From Musicola paradisiaca NCPPB 2511 (GTDB lineage Bacteria; Pseudomonadota; Gammaproteobacteria; Enterobacterales; Enterobacteriaceae), in contig NZ_CM001857.1 of assembly GCF_000400505.1 (NCBI RefSeq), forward strand, positions 2,346,257 through 2,410,256: a DNA stretch of 64,000 bases, read 5' to 3'. Shown here piece by piece: positions 18,422 to 28,233 of the stretch; the stretch's first letter is position 1; every line of letters begins with the position of its first letter. Under the pieces are notes generated by a model. It was given only the letters and a program-made list of their open reading frames with translations. It was not told the origin of the DNA and ran no database searches. The translations under genes were made by a program, and so were the position numbers.

Positions 18422-19546
18422 CTAGATATAATTAGCTAAAATCCCTTTCAGCGGCTCACCGAACAGGCGTCCTCGCCAGCCGGAAAGCAGTTCCGGCACA
18501 TGGGTTTGCGGCGCCAGTTTCCAGTGCCAACTCAACAGCCGGTTAATCTGACGGCGTGACGCCAACAGTTCAGCGGACAACCCTGAACGTTCAGCCTGTT
18601 GCTGCACCAGATCTTTAATCTCGCGAAACGCTTTTTTGTATCCCGGATAATCGATCAGATTGATGACAGGTTCCGGATATTCCGCCGCATCCATCGTCTG
18701 AGTTTCCGCCACCAGCTCCAGCAACGTCTTGCCGTGATAGCGGATTTCCGGGCCGCTTAACCCCAACGCCCCCAGTTCCCCCAACGACCCCGGCAGGTAC
18801 CGCGCCACCTGACCCAGATGTTCTTCACGCACAATAAAGTTGACCGCGCTGTCACGCTCCCGCGCCTTACGCAAACGCCAGTCAGCCAATTTCTGCAGAC
18901 AAGCCAGATGACGCCCTTTCAGTTGCCAGGCATTGCCGATTTCACGGTAAGCCTGTTCCGGCGCCAGCACATCCTGCTTCCGCTGGCAGAGCTGCCGACA
19001 CTCATCCAATGCGGCCTCCCACCATCCTGCGGACGTTGTCTCCTCGACCAGCCGGATAGCCATCGGCAGCAGGTAATAAACGTCTGCCGCCGCATACTGA
19101 CACTGCTTTTCACTCAGTGGCCTGGCGAGCCAGTCGGTGCGGGATTCGCTTTTGTCCAGCGTGACCTGCATATAATCCGCCACCAGCGCGGCAAACCCGT
19201 AGGACAAGGGTTTACCCAGGAACGCGACCAGTATTTGTGTATCCACAAACGGCGTCGGCAATAGTCCGAACGCATTTAAAAAGACCTCCAGGTCTTCGCT
19301 GCCAGCGTGAAGGTATTTGGTCACGGCGGGATCCAGCAACAAATCGCAAAATGGCTGCCAGACGGTGATAGACAAAGGATCGATCAGCGACAACCGCTCT
19401 CCGTCAAACAATTGAATTAATCCCAACTGCGGATAATAGGTACGGGTACGGACAAACTCGGTATCCAGCGCCACCTGCGGCATACGACGTGCCTGCGAGC
19501 ACACTTCGGACAAACCGTCATCGGTCGTGATCAACTGATAATTCAA
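18422..19546 (-). CDS. rnd: Ribonuclease D
   Basis: 3'-5' exoribonuclease of 374 residues that trims tRNA and other small RNA precursors. The DEDD exonuclease domain is at the N-terminus (ALDTEFVRTRTYYPQLGLIQ carries the DxE; LHAGSEDLEVF and the YAAADVYYLLPM block carry the later acidic residues), followed by two HRDC-type helical regions. The frame is open upstream to 19633 but the family starts MNYQLIT. I place the start at TTG 19546, as E. coli rnd also uses UUG; a GTG directly before it is the alternative. A tiny out-of-frame ATG-TGT-TGA overlaps the start. The gene follows fadD, as in E. coli. Confidence 0.93.
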   Translation of the reverse strand: MNYQLITTDDGLSEVCSQARRMPQVALDTEFVRTRTYYPQLGLIQLFDGERLSLIDPLSITVWQPFCDLLLDPAVTKYLHAGSEDLEVFLNAFGLLPTPFVDTQILVAFLGKPLSYGFAALVADYMQVTLDKSESRTDWLARPLSEKQCQYAAADVYYLLPMAIRLVEETTSAGWWEAALDECRQLCQRKQDVLAPEQAYREIGNAWQLKGRHLACLQKLADWRLRKARERDSAVNFIVREEHLGQVARYLPGSLGELGALGLSGPEIRYHGKTLLELVAETQTMDAAEYPEPVINLIDYPGYKKAFREIKDLVQQQAERSGLSAELLASRRQINRLLSWHWKLAPQTHVPELLSGWRGRLFGEPLKGILANYI

Positions 19547-19757
19547 CACATTTTTCTCTTGGTTGGTTTTCCGGCGCCGGGATGACAGCCGGGAAAAAAA
19601 TAGAGGGCCGCTGGGCGCCACGCCTGCTTTCATCCACGGTTAACAGGGCGCAGGCCGGCGGCCTGAATAGGGTTTGCGGCATCGTCATAACCGCCGCAGA
19701 GACGCTCACCATACCTGCCGCAGCAAAGACAAACAATAAAACACTGTCGGCAGAAAC

Positions 19758-21467
19758 TCATGCGGCGGACGGCTGTTGCTCATTGCGCAGTTCACGACGC
19801 AGAATCTTACCGACATTGGATTTCGGCAACTCACTGCGAAATTCAAACAGACGCGGCACCTTGTACCCAGTCAGATTGCGTCGACAGTGGGCGATCAACT
19901 CCTCCACCGTTAACGAACTATCCCGACAGACGACGAACACCTTCACCGCTTCGCCGGACACGTCGCTCGGCACGCCGATGGCAGCCGCTTCGGATACCTT
20001 GGGATGCCGAGTCACAACTTCTTCAATTTCATTCGGATAAACATTAAACCCTGAGACCAGAATCATATCTTTCTTGCGATCAATGATCTTCAGAAAGCCC
20101 TGCTCATCCGCAGTAACGATATCGCCGGTCGCCAGCCACCCTTCTTTCAACACTTCCCGGGTCGCGGCCGGTTGCTGCCAATACCCTTGCATCACTTGGG
20201 GGCCGCGCACCCACAACTCGCCTGATTCGCCCGGCATCACATCCTGGCCGTTTTCGTCGACAATGCGGACATCGGTGGAAGGCACCGGCAAACCGATACT
20301 GCCGTTATAGTGTTTAAGGTCATAAGGATTCCCCGCCACCAGTGGCGAGCTCTCGGTCAGGCCGTATCCTTCCAGCAGATTGCATCCGGTCAGTTTCTCC
20401 CATCGCTCCGCCACGCTTTTCTGTACCGAGGCGCCGCCGCCAACAGACAGATGTAGGGTGGAGAAATCCAGTTGGTGAAAGGCCTCATTATTCAGCAGTG
20501 CGTTAAACAAGGTATTAACGCCGGTAATCGCGGTCACGGGGTAACGCGCCAGCGTTTTCACCATACCGGGAATATCGCGGGGGTTAGTGATCAACAGATT
20601 TTGTCCCCCCATTTCGATGAATAACAAACAATTCACCGTCAGGGCGAAAATGTGATAGAGCGGCAGCGCCGTCACCACCAGCTCCTCGCCCTCTTTTAAC
20701 ACCGGGCTGTAAGCCGCTCGCGCCTGCATCAGGTTGGCCAGCATATTGCGGTGGGTCAACATCGCGCCTTTGGCTATCCCTGTCGTACCGCCGGTGTATT
20801 GCAAAAACGCCAGATCGTCGCCGCGAGCATCCGGTTTAACATAGGGCAGATTGCGCCCCTGTTGCAGCGCCTGACGGAAAGAAATCGCGTGTGGCAGATG
20901 GTATTTGGGCACCAGTCGTTTGATGTATTTCACCACAAAATTGACCAGCGTCCCCCGGGCAAGCGCCAGTTGATCCCCCATCCGCGTCAGAATGACGTGT
21001 TTCACCGGCGTGTTGTACACCACCTTTTCCAGGGTATGGGCGAAATTAGAGACGATCACAATCGCGCTGGCGCCACAATCCCGAAGTTGATGTTCCAGTT
21101 CTCGCGGCGTATAGAGCGGGTTGACATTAACCACCACCAGCCCGGCACGCAGAATGCCAAACAATGCGATGGGGTACTGGAGCAGATTCGGCATCATCAA
21201 CGCCACCCGATCGCCTTTTTTCAGTTTGAGCTGGTGCAAGAGATAGGCGGCAAAGGCGCGGCTACGTTCTTCCAACTGCCGGAAGGTCATCACTTCGCCC
21301 ATATTGATGAAGGCGGGTCGGTCGGCGTAACGATCAACCGCATGTTCAAACAGTTCGATTAGCGAGACATGGCAATCCGGGTCGATCTCTGCGGGAACAT
21401 CCGCCGGATAACGTGCTAACCAGATTTTTTCCAAAACGTCACTCCCGAGATATTTTTTAAGTGGCAT
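19758..21467 (-). CDS. fadD: Long-chain fatty acid-CoA ligase FadD
   Basis: ATP-dependent acyl-CoA synthetase of 569 residues (E. coli 561) that activates imported long-chain fatty acids for beta-oxidation and acts at the inner membrane. ANL-superfamily motifs are intact: [14 protein letters not shown] (ATP P-loop, about residue 215), [11 protein letters not shown], the aspartate of [13 protein letters not shown], the fatty-acyl signature [20 protein letters not shown], and the catalytic Lys in [14 protein letters not shown]. The ATG at 21467 has GGGATGA upstream. It lies between yeaY and rnd as in E. coli. I did not find a convincing FadR site by eye. Confidence 0.96.
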   Translation of the reverse strand: MPLKKYLGSDVLEKIWLARYPADVPAEIDPDCHVSLIELFEHAVDRYADRPAFINMGEVMTFRQLEERSRAFAAYLLHQLKLKKGDRVALMMPNLLQYPIALFGILRAGLVVVNVNPLYTPRELEHQLRDCGASAIVIVSNFAHTLEKVVYNTPVKHVILTRMGDQLALARGTLVNFVVKYIKRLVPKYHLPHAISFRQALQQGRNLPYVKPDARGDDLAFLQYTGGTTGIAKGAMLTHRNMLANLMQARAAYSPVLKEGEELVVTALPLYHIFALTVNCLLFIEMGGQNLLITNPRDIPGMVKTLARYPVTAITGVNTLFNALLNNEAFHQLDFSTLHLSVGGGASVQKSVAERWEKLTGCNLLEGYGLTESSPLVAGNPYDLKHYNGSIGLPVPSTDVRIVDENGQDVMPGESGELWVRGPQVMQGYWQQPAATREVLKEGWLATGDIVTADEQGFLKIIDRKKDMILVSGFNVYPNEIEEVVTRHPKVSEAAAIGVPSDVSGEAVKVFVVCRDSSLTVEELIAHCRRNLTGYKVPRLFEFRSELPKSNVGKILRRELRNEQQPSAA

Positions 21468-21610
21468 GATTTCATCCCAACTCGAGTGATTTTTAACAAT
21501 ATTTTAACCCAGATAAGCCATGGGAAAATAAACAATCTTCAGGTTGCGAAGGCGATCACTGATTACACGGATTTTCCCGCGTGTTAACCCGCCGCCGCCC
21601 TCTGGCCGGC

Positions 21611-21637
21611 AAAAAATAAGGCGACTTACGTCGCCTT
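21611..21637 (-). terminator. Terminator downstream of yeaY
   Basis: On the minus strand AAGGCGAC-GTAA-GTCGCCTT is followed by ATTTTTT, a perfect 8-bp stem with tetraloop. It closes the tsaB-yeaY transcript before fadD. Confidence 0.85.
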
Positions 21638-21658
21638 CGTCGCCGCGTTAAAGGCTTG

Positions 21659-22276
21659 CTATTCCGTTACAATCGTCTCGACATGCGCGGGAGAATACCA
21701 ACCGTCCCAGTCGGGCCCCCACACGCGGCGATAACGGTGATCCCACCACGGGTCGTAAGCGCGCGGCGGCAATATCACTTGCTGAACCACATTCCAGCGC
21801 TTGTAGCCCTGAACACGAATCACGACAAACTGGTAAGGACGATCACCAATCTTACCCTGCTCAGCGCCGCTGATCGGCCCGACAACCGTGATGAGCTGAT
21901 TGCTGAATTCGGTCGGTTCAAGAAACCCGTCGACATATGCCACGAAGCGCCCCTCAGAGGGCGCCCCCAGACGCGGGCGACCGATATCATCCAACGGCAT
22001 ACTGGCGATCTCCAGCCGCGTCCGCTTCGCCTCATTGCGGATCTCCACCACCCGCCCGCCAAACCGGGATTCCTGGCCAACATAGGCGGACGGTGAGCTC
22101 ATGACCCGCACCAGATCCATCTGCGGCGTCGCCGACGTTCCACGAATCGCGTCCGGCACCGAAACACACCCCGCCAGCAGCAGCATCCCCAACAAGGCGC
22201 CGCAGCGCGTCACCGCTCGGCTCATCCTACCGACGTCTGATCTGGTGTTCCTTTTGCCGAAAAATACGCTTGTCAT
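21659..22276 (-). CDS. yeaY: Slp family outer-membrane lipoprotein YeaY
   Basis: Lipoprotein of about 205 residues related to Slp, the starvation lipoprotein. The signal peptide ends in the lipobox LLLAGC, followed by VSVPDAIRGTSATPQMDLVRVMSSP, nearly the family consensus. The chosen ATG (22276) has AGGGGGT about 8 nt upstream but gives a long N-terminal region. An ATG at 22225 would give a more typical signal peptide, so the start is uncertain. The mature part is a soluble beta-rich domain ending in VETIVTE. It lies 82 bp after tsaB and is probably co-transcribed. The role is unknown beyond outer-membrane localisation in the family. Confidence 0.9.
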   Translation of the reverse strand: MTSVFFGKRNTRSDVGRMSRAVTRCGALLGMLLLAGCVSVPDAIRGTSATPQMDLVRVMSSPSAYVGQESRFGGRVVEIRNEAKRTRLEIASMPLDDIGRPRLGAPSEGRFVAYVDGFLEPTEFSNQLITVVGPISGAEQGKIGDRPYQFVVIRVQGYKRWNVVQQVILPPRAYDPWWDHRYRRVWGPDWDGWYSPAHVETIVTE

Positions 22277-22358
22277 CGCACACCCCCTGCTCAACAACGC
22301 TGGCCCCGCATAGGGGCTCAATACGCGATTAGACTGCGGACAATACAATAAGTTGCGG

Positions 22359-23060
22359 TTATGCACGGCCCGGTAATTTTTTCCACGCCACCTCGTTGCG
22401 CAGATAGCGGGGTTGAGCCTGTTCCGCCGACAACCGGTTTCCGGCCTGCCACATCCGCCAGGCCAGCGGCAGCATATCCTCAGCATGCGGCAACAGCATC
22501 TCGCTGGAACTCAAAGTGATACCAGCAGAGGCAACCAGCCCCGGATACGTCTGCCAGCCGGTACCGGCCGTCGTCCACGCTCCCGACAACGCCGCCGTCT
22601 GGGTTTGTACCTGCTCGGGCGACAATACGGCTTCGCTGTCATCACCCCGCCAATCGCCCTGCGCATCGCGCTGATATTGGGCCCAGTAAACCTCGCCCAT
22701 ACGGGCATCTATCGCCGTCAACACGCGGGAGGCGCCGGTCAGACGATATGCGCCCTGCGCCATGGTCGCTAACGACGAAACCCCCAACATCGGCAGATCC
22801 GCCCCCAATGCCAACCCCTGGGCGATACCAATACCAATGCGTACCCCGGTAAAGCTGCCGGGGCCACGCCCAAACGCCAGCGCATCCAACTGCGCCAAAG
22901 TCAGTTCATGATCGGCCAGCACCTGCTGCACCATCGGCAGGATGCGTTGCGTATGTTCACGGGGACAGATTTCAAACAAAGAGTGGATTTCACCCTCATT
23001 CCAGAGCGCAACAGAACAGGCTTCCGTTGCGGTATCGAGCGCTAGAATTCGCGTAGACAT
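22359..23060 (-). CDS. tsaB: tRNA threonylcarbamoyladenosine biosynthesis protein TsaB
   Basis: Protein of 233 residues, the normal TsaB (YeaZ) length. It begins [20 protein letters not shown] and contains [24 protein letters not shown], the ASKHA nucleotide-binding fold signatures. With TsaD and TsaE it forms the complex that transfers threonylcarbamoyl from TsaC product to A37 of ANN-decoding tRNAs; TsaB is the non-catalytic scaffold. TGAGG precedes the ATG. It sits between yoaA and yeaY as in E. coli. Confidence 0.95.
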   Translation of the reverse strand: MSTRILALDTATEACSVALWNEGEIHSLFEICPREHTQRILPMVQQVLADHELTLAQLDALAFGRGPGSFTGVRIGIGIAQGLALGADLPMLGVSSLATMAQGAYRLTGASRVLTAIDARMGEVYWAQYQRDAQGDWRGDDSEAVLSPEQVQTQTAALSGAWTTAGTGWQTYPGLVASAGITLSSSEMLLPHAEDMLPLAWRMWQAGNRLSAEQAQPRYLRNEVAWKKLPGRA

Positions 23061-23122
23061 GCCAACCTCAGGCAGGGAAAACAGTTAACGGCGCGCATCA
23101 TAACAGCCGCGCCTGACCGCCG

Positions 23123-25042
23123 TCACGGTTTAGACGTCAGAAAATCGATGGCGCGTTGCAAATTGCGGGTACGCGGCGCGGGCGGCAAACTGGTCAAAAA
23201 CACTTCGCCGTAAGGCCGAGTCACCAGCCGATTATCACAAATCACCAATACGCCGCGATCATCCACATCGCGGATCAGGCGTCCGACGCCCTGCTTCAGG
23301 GTAATGACCGCATCCGGCAATTGCACCTCGACAAAGGGATCGCCGCCCCGCAGCCGACAATCCTCCATCCGAGCTTTGAGCAACGGATCGTCCGGCGAGG
23401 TAAACGGCAACTTATCGATGATGACGCAGGACAACGCATCGCCCCGCACATCGACCCCTTCCCAGAAACTGCTGGTCGCCACCAGCAATGCGTTGCCGGC
23501 CGCCAGGAACTGCGCCAGCAGTTGCGCCTTACCGGTTTCCCCCTGTACCAGCACCGGCAACGTCAGCGAGGCGCGAAATTCCGCCGCCAATTCCCGCATC
23601 ATCAGATGGGAGGTGCACAGCATAAAGCAGCGTCCCCGGTTGGTTTCAATCAGCGGTCGTAGCATCCGCGCCAGTTGCCGCGCCGCGCCGGGACGATTGG
23701 TCTCGGGCAAATGGCGCGGGACGCACAGCAATGTCTGCCGCGTGTAATCAAACGGGCTCGGCAGTAGCAGCGTACCCGTGCCCTCCAGCCCCATGCGCTC
23801 GACAAAATGATCCAACCGTTCGTTCACCGACAACGTCGCGGATGTAAAAATCCAACTGGCGGGTTTCTCTTTCATCACTTCGCGAAACCGATCGGCCACA
23901 GAAAGCGGCGTCAAGGCCAGCACAAAATGACGGGCGCTGCATTCGTACCAGTAGCTGTAACCCGGCTGCTGCACATCCAGCAGCCTTTTCAGCCGGTTAC
24001 GATACTGGGCCGCGCGCTCGAATGCCGCATCCAGCAAAGTCGATCGCCCCAACGACAGTTTGACCACATCGCAGCACAGCTCCAGCGCGTCATCCAGCAG
24101 CACCAGTGCGCGCTGCATCGCCGTATCGGTGACAATGTCACGTAAATTACCGCGAAAACCAGGGTCGCCCAGCGCCAGCCGAAAGTCTTGTGTACTTTGC
24201 GCCAGCCGATCGGCGCTTTTTTGCAACTGCGCGACATCCCGCACCTCGGTGCGATAAGCGATGGTAATGTCCCGGGCCAAATCCAACAGTTGGCGGCTCG
24301 ACAATTGCTGGCCGAAATATTGGCTGGCGATATCCGGTATCTGGTGGGCCTCGTCGAAAATCACCACCTCGCCTTCCGGTATCAGCTCGGCGAAACCGCT
24401 CTCCTTGACCACCATATCCGCCAAATACAAATGGTGGTTCACCACCACCACATCGGCATCCATCGCTTTACGACGCGCGTGCACCACAAAGCAGGCCTTA
24501 TAATGCGGGCAGTCGCCGCCCAGACAGTTGTCGTTGGTGCTAGTAACCAACGGCCAGACCGGGCTGTCTTCCGCCACATCACCGCAGGTGCTGATATCGC
24601 CCTCTTCGGTTTCCGTCGACCAACCACGCAGCCGCACCAGATCCCGTAATTGTTCCTGCGTCAGATCGCCACCCGCTAACGACTGCTGTTCCATGCGTTC
24701 AATACACAGGTAGTTGGAGCGGCCTTTGAGCAGCGCCAGCTTGCCGGCGAATTTCAGCGCCTGCGCCACCGCGGGCAAATCCCGGCTATATAGCTGATCC
24801 TGCAGCGCCCGCGAACCGGTAGAGACGATCACCTTGCGCCCGGAACGCAGTGCCGGTGCCAGATAGGCATAGGTTTTCCCGGTGCCGGTGCCCGCTTCTA
24901 CCACCAGCGGCCTCTTCCCGGCGATGGCGGAAACCACCGCATCCGCCATCAGTCGCTGCGGCTCACGCGGACGAAAACCGGTTATCGCCTGCGCCAGAGC
25001 GCCATCTTCGGCAAAATCGTCGGGGGAACTGTTTGCTGCCAC
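23123..25042 (-). CDS. yoaA: DinG-family ATP-dependent DNA helicase YoaA
   Basis: XPD/DinG-like helicase of 639 residues (E. coli 636). The start is GTG at 25042 with GAGG 5 nt upstream. Walker A is EAGTGTGKTYAYL; the DEAH box is VIFDEAHQIPD. The iron-sulfur cluster cysteines lie between them (CGDVAEDSP, CLGGDCPHYKAC). C-terminal helicase motifs include SFWEGVDVRGD and QGVGRLIRD. In E. coli YoaA pairs with the HolC subunit of DNA polymerase III to resolve stalled forks. It lies 62 bp upstream of tsaB on the same strand and is divergent from yoaB. Confidence 0.95.
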   Translation of the reverse strand: MAANSSPDDFAEDGALAQAITGFRPREPQRLMADAVVSAIAGKRPLVVEAGTGTGKTYAYLAPALRSGRKVIVSTGSRALQDQLYSRDLPAVAQALKFAGKLALLKGRSNYLCIERMEQQSLAGGDLTQEQLRDLVRLRGWSTETEEGDISTCGDVAEDSPVWPLVTSTNDNCLGGDCPHYKACFVVHARRKAMDADVVVVNHHLYLADMVVKESGFAELIPEGEVVIFDEAHQIPDIASQYFGQQLSSRQLLDLARDITIAYRTEVRDVAQLQKSADRLAQSTQDFRLALGDPGFRGNLRDIVTDTAMQRALVLLDDALELCCDVVKLSLGRSTLLDAAFERAAQYRNRLKRLLDVQQPGYSYWYECSARHFVLALTPLSVADRFREVMKEKPASWIFTSATLSVNERLDHFVERMGLEGTGTLLLPSPFDYTRQTLLCVPRHLPETNRPGAARQLARMLRPLIETNRGRCFMLCTSHLMMRELAAEFRASLTLPVLVQGETGKAQLLAQFLAAGNALLVATSSFWEGVDVRGDALSCVIIDKLPFTSPDDPLLKARMEDCRLRGGDPFVEVQLPDAVITLKQGVGRLIRDVDDRGVLVICDNRLVTRPYGEVFLTSLPPAPRTRNLQRAIDFLTSKP

Positions 25043-25238
25043 GCTGCCTCACTGTTGTTTCTCAATACATCACGGCGCGTCTGCCGTCTGAGTGGAGGCC
25101 GATTATGCCAAGCCTGCCGTCGCGCGACTACTTTATTCGGGCACGCCCGATGCCCGTCCCATCGGCCGACACACTGGCGCCGGAATATGGTAACGTCTGG
25201 GTCTTTCTTTCATGGCTGCATATTTAAAGAGGTACTGC

Positions 25239-25589
25239 ATGATGCCTATCACCCGCATCAACCCTGAAGCGCGCTGGTCAGACGCGGTTATTTACAACGG
25301 CACGCTGTATTACACCAGCGTGCCGGAGAATCTGGAGGAGGACGCCCGCGCGCAAACCGAAAACGCGCTGGCCGCCTTGGATGCGATTCTGCACCAGGCG
25401 GGCACAGACAAGAGCCGTTTGCTGGATGTGACTCTCTTTCTGGCCGATGCGGCGGATTTCGCCGCTATGAACGCCGCCTGGGATGCCTGGGTGGTGGCCG
25501 GCAGCGCGCCGGTGCGCTGCACGGTGCAGGCCACATTGATGAACCCGCGTTTCAAGGTGGAAATCAAAGCGATCGCCGCGATCGCGTAA
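25239..25589 (+). CDS. yoaB: RidA family protein YoaB
   Basis: Protein of 116 residues of the YjgF/YER057c/UK114 (RidA) superfamily, which hydrolyse reactive enamine/imine intermediates of amino-acid metabolism. It reads MMPITRINPEARWSDAVIYNGTLYYTSVPEN and ends PVRCTVQATLMNPRFKVEIKAIAAIA, with the Arg (VRC) that defines the RidA active-site pocket. Two adjacent ATGs are possible; AGAGG lies 6 nt before the first. It is divergent from yoaA and convergent with yoaH. Confidence 0.93.
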   Translation: MMPITRINPEARWSDAVIYNGTLYYTSVPENLEEDARAQTENALAALDAILHQAGTDKSRLLDVTLFLADAADFAAMNAAWDAWVVAGSAPVRCTVQATLMNPRFKVEIKAIAAIA

Positions 25590-25606
25590 GCGGACGGGCG
25601 GAGGCG

Positions 25607-25792
25607 CTATTCCTCCGCCTCCTCTTCGTCGAACCGGGCGGCGATACGCTCCCCTTGATGACTCTGGCGTAATTCCTCCGCCACCAGCGCGATCGCCTCT
25701 CCGCTGCTCATGCCTTCCGCCATCAGCTGCTGGATTCGTTCGACCGCCTGTTGTTGCTGTGCGTGCGACAGCGCCGGGATACCTGCAAACAT
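25607..25792 (-). CDS. yoaH: YoaH family small protein (UPF0181)
   Basis: Small acidic protein of 61 residues matching the UPF0181/YoaH family (59 in E. coli), beginning [42 protein letters not shown]. The C-terminus is rich in Glu. A strong AGGAG precedes the ATG. It lies between yoaB and the divergent pabB, the conserved place. Function unknown. Confidence 0.9.
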   Translation of the reverse strand: MFAGIPALSHAQQQQAVERIQQLMAEGMSSGEAIALVAEELRQSHQGERIAARFDEEEAEE

Positions 25793-25937
25793 CGTTATTT
25801 CTCCTGCAAAGCCCGGCGATTAACGCCGGGGTAATGATTTCAGCCACCCTGATTTATGGTACGCTTGCGCGCCAGAGAGCGGCCGCGACGGCAGCTGGTT
25901 CAACACACGTCACCCGGTACCCTACCGCTGAGAACCC

Positions 25938-27296
25938 ATGCGAACTTCGATAGTCTATCACGCACTGCCTTACCAGCCGGATGCCCTGCTGCATCTTTTC
26001 GCGCCGTTGTCGCAACAGCCCTGGGCCATGCTGCTGCACTCCGGCTTTGCTGATCATCCTCATAACCGCTTCGATATTCTGGTGGCGGACCCCATCGCCA
26101 CATTGCAAACGCGGGAAGGATCTACCGAGATTGCCGCCGGCGCCGAGTGCCATCAGAGTGCGGACGATCCTTTTGCGTTACTGCAACAGCAAATCGACGC
26201 GCTGGGGTTGAATGTCGCTCCACACCCGGATTACCCGTTTCAGGGTGGCGCGCTGGGGGTGTTCGGGTATGACCTCGGCCGCCGGGTGGAAACGTTACCG
26301 ACGCTTGCCGAGCGGGATATTTCTCTCCCCGATATGGCGGTGGGCCTGTACGACTGGGCGCTGATCGCCGACCACCAGCGGCAACGCCTGACGCTGATTA
26401 CGCATGGCGAACCATCGGCGCGTCTGGCCTGGCTTGGGGCACAGCAGGGCGCAGAAACTGCGGCGTTCCGGTTGACCAGCCGCTGGACGACCAACATGAC
26501 CCGCGAAGAATACGGCGCCAAATTCCGCCGTATCCAGGACTACCTGCACGCCGGCGACTGCTATCAGGTCAACCTGACGCAGCGCTTTCAGGCACAGTAT
26601 GAAGGGGATGAGTGGCAAGCGTTTTTGCAACTTTCCGCCAGTAATCGGGCACCGTTTTCCGCCTTCCTGCGCCTGCCGCACCATGCAATCGTCAGTATCT
26701 CGCCAGAACGGTTTCTATGGCTACATGACCGCCGCATCCAGACCCGCCCCATTAAGGGCACGCTGCCGCGCAAAACCGACCGCGCAGAAGACGAGCTTCA
26801 GGCCCGGCGGTTGGCGTCGTCAGAAAAAGATCGCGCTGAAAACCTGATGATCGTCGATTTGCTGCGCAACGACATTGGACGGGTCGCCGAGCCCGGCAGT
26901 GTCAGGGTTCCAGAACTGTTCGTGGTCGAGCCGTTCCCCGCCGTGCACCATCTGGTCAGCACCATCGAAGCATTACTGCCGACACGTTTTACCGCGACGG
27001 ACCTGCTGCGCGCCTGTTTCCCCGGCGGGTCTATCACCGGCGCCCCCAAAATCCGGGCGATGGAAATCATTGAAGAGCTGGAACCGCAGCGTCGCAACGC
27101 CTATTGCGGCAGCATTGGTTATCTGAGCATATGCGGTACCATGGATACCAACATCACCATCAGAACGCTGGTTTCTGACCGCGGTACCCTATACTGCTGG
27201 GCCGGCGGCGGGATCGTCGCTGATAGCGATGAACAGTCCGAGTACCAGGAAACATTGGATAAAGTAGCGAAAATCCTGCCGTTACTGGATGTCTGA
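25938..27296 (+). CDS. pabB: Aminodeoxychorismate synthase component I PabB
   Basis: Protein of 452 residues (E. coli 453). With PabA glutaminase it converts chorismate and glutamine to 4-amino-4-deoxychorismate for folate synthesis. The chorismate-binding domain carries the PIKGTLPR motif with the Lys that attacks C2 of chorismate, SISPERFL, the DLLRNDIGRVAEPGSV segment, GGSITGAPKIRAMEIIEELEP, and YCWAGGGIVADSDEQSEYQETLDK. The N-terminal part forms the regulatory beta-sandwich. It starts at ATG 25938 and is followed by nudL after 130 bp, as in E. coli. Confidence 0.96.
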   Translation: MRTSIVYHALPYQPDALLHLFAPLSQQPWAMLLHSGFADHPHNRFDILVADPIATLQTREGSTEIAAGAECHQSADDPFALLQQQIDALGLNVAPHPDYPFQGGALGVFGYDLGRRVETLPTLAERDISLPDMAVGLYDWALIADHQRQRLTLITHGEPSARLAWLGAQQGAETAAFRLTSRWTTNMTREEYGAKFRRIQDYLHAGDCYQVNLTQRFQAQYEGDEWQAFLQLSASNRAPFSAFLRLPHHAIVSISPERFLWLHDRRIQTRPIKGTLPRKTDRAEDELQARRLASSEKDRAENLMIVDLLRNDIGRVAEPGSVRVPELFVVEPFPAVHHLVSTIEALLPTRFTATDLLRACFPGGSITGAPKIRAMEIIEELEPQRRNAYCGSIGYLSICGTMDTNITIRTLVSDRGTLYCWAGGGIVADSDEQSEYQETLDKVAKILPLLDV

Positions 27297-27426
27297 GCGG
27301 AAACGGCGGCAAGACGGATCCAGCGGCCTCATGGAGAAAACGCACGGATTTCCGGCAAGCCGTCAAACGCTAGATATACTTGATGAGGCGCAACCTGCGA
27401 ATACCTGACGGAGCGACATCGATACC

Positions 27427-28038
27427 ATGCTGAACGATATACTGGACACGCCGTTGCCTCTGGTTCAGGCACCGGAATATGATTTGTCCCGATTTATCAC
27501 CCGTTTCCAGTTGCAGACGCTTCCCGGCTACCGTCAGTCGCATAATCAGCGTGAGGCGGCGGTGCTGGTTCCGATTATTCGCCGTCGCGATCCCAGCCTG
27601 TTGTTAACCCGCCGCTCCGCCGATTTGCGCAAACATGCCGGCCAGGTCGCGTTTCCCGGCGGCGCAGCCGACCCTGAAGACGGTTCGCTGATCGTCACGG
27701 CGCTGCGCGAGGCGCGGGAAGAAGTCGCCATTCCGCCGGAATTCGTGCAGGTGCTGGGTACGCTTGCGCCGATGGATAGCAGCAGCGGTTATCGTGTTAC
27801 GCCGGTGGTCGGACTGTTGCCGGAAAGCACGCCACTGCATCCCAATCAGGCTGAGGTGGCTGAACTGTTCGAGATGCCGCTGCGGGAAGCGTTTTCCCTG
27901 CAACGTTACTACGCACTGGATATCGAACGGCGACGGCAGCCGCAGCGCGTCTATCTCTCCTGGTACCAGCAGCAGTTCGTTTGGGGCCTGACCGCCGCGA
28001 TCATCCGCCAGCTGGCGCTACAGGTCGCCGAATATTGA
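27427..28038 (+). CDS. nudL: CoA pyrophosphatase NudL (Nudix)
   Basis: Nudix hydrolase of 203 residues that should cleave CoA and its derivatives to phosphopantetheine and 3',5'-ADP. The Nudix box reads FPGGAADPEDGSLIVTALRE followed by AREEVAI, with the longer spacing usual in NudL/YeaB. The CoA-specific upstream motif LLTRRSADLRKHAGQVAFPGG is present. Length and neighbours (pabB, sdaA) match E. coli nudL. Confidence 0.94.
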   Translation: MLNDILDTPLPLVQAPEYDLSRFITRFQLQTLPGYRQSHNQREAAVLVPIIRRRDPSLLLTRRSADLRKHAGQVAFPGGAADPEDGSLIVTALREAREEVAIPPEFVQVLGTLAPMDSSSGYRVTPVVGLLPESTPLHPNQAEVAELFEMPLREAFSLQRYYALDIERRRQPQRVYLSWYQQQFVWGLTAAIIRQLALQVAEY

Positions 28039-28188
28039 TAACCACCTTCGTCGCATCACGGCCTGCATGAATTCTTTTGTGGCATAACATAAGATTATTT
28101 CATGCGAAAATGTGAATGTGGCAGCATATCCCCCACTACAATAGCGCGTTATATCGAATTTTATTCCATATTAGCCACACCATGCTTT

Positions 28189-28215
28189 GCATCAATGTCA
28201 AGCTGACGTTGATGC
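28189..28215 (+). promoter_or_regulatory. Hairpin/operator-like inverted repeat in the sdaA leader
   Basis: GCATCAATGTCA-AGC-TGACGTTGATGC forms a 12-bp arm with one T-G pair and a 3-nt loop. It ends 5 nt before the TAGGAG ribosome-binding site of sdaA. It could be a protein-binding palindrome or a translation-controlling RNA hairpin; the sequence alone does not decide. Confidence 0.55.
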
Positions 28216-28233
28216 GTTTATAGGAGTTTCAGC

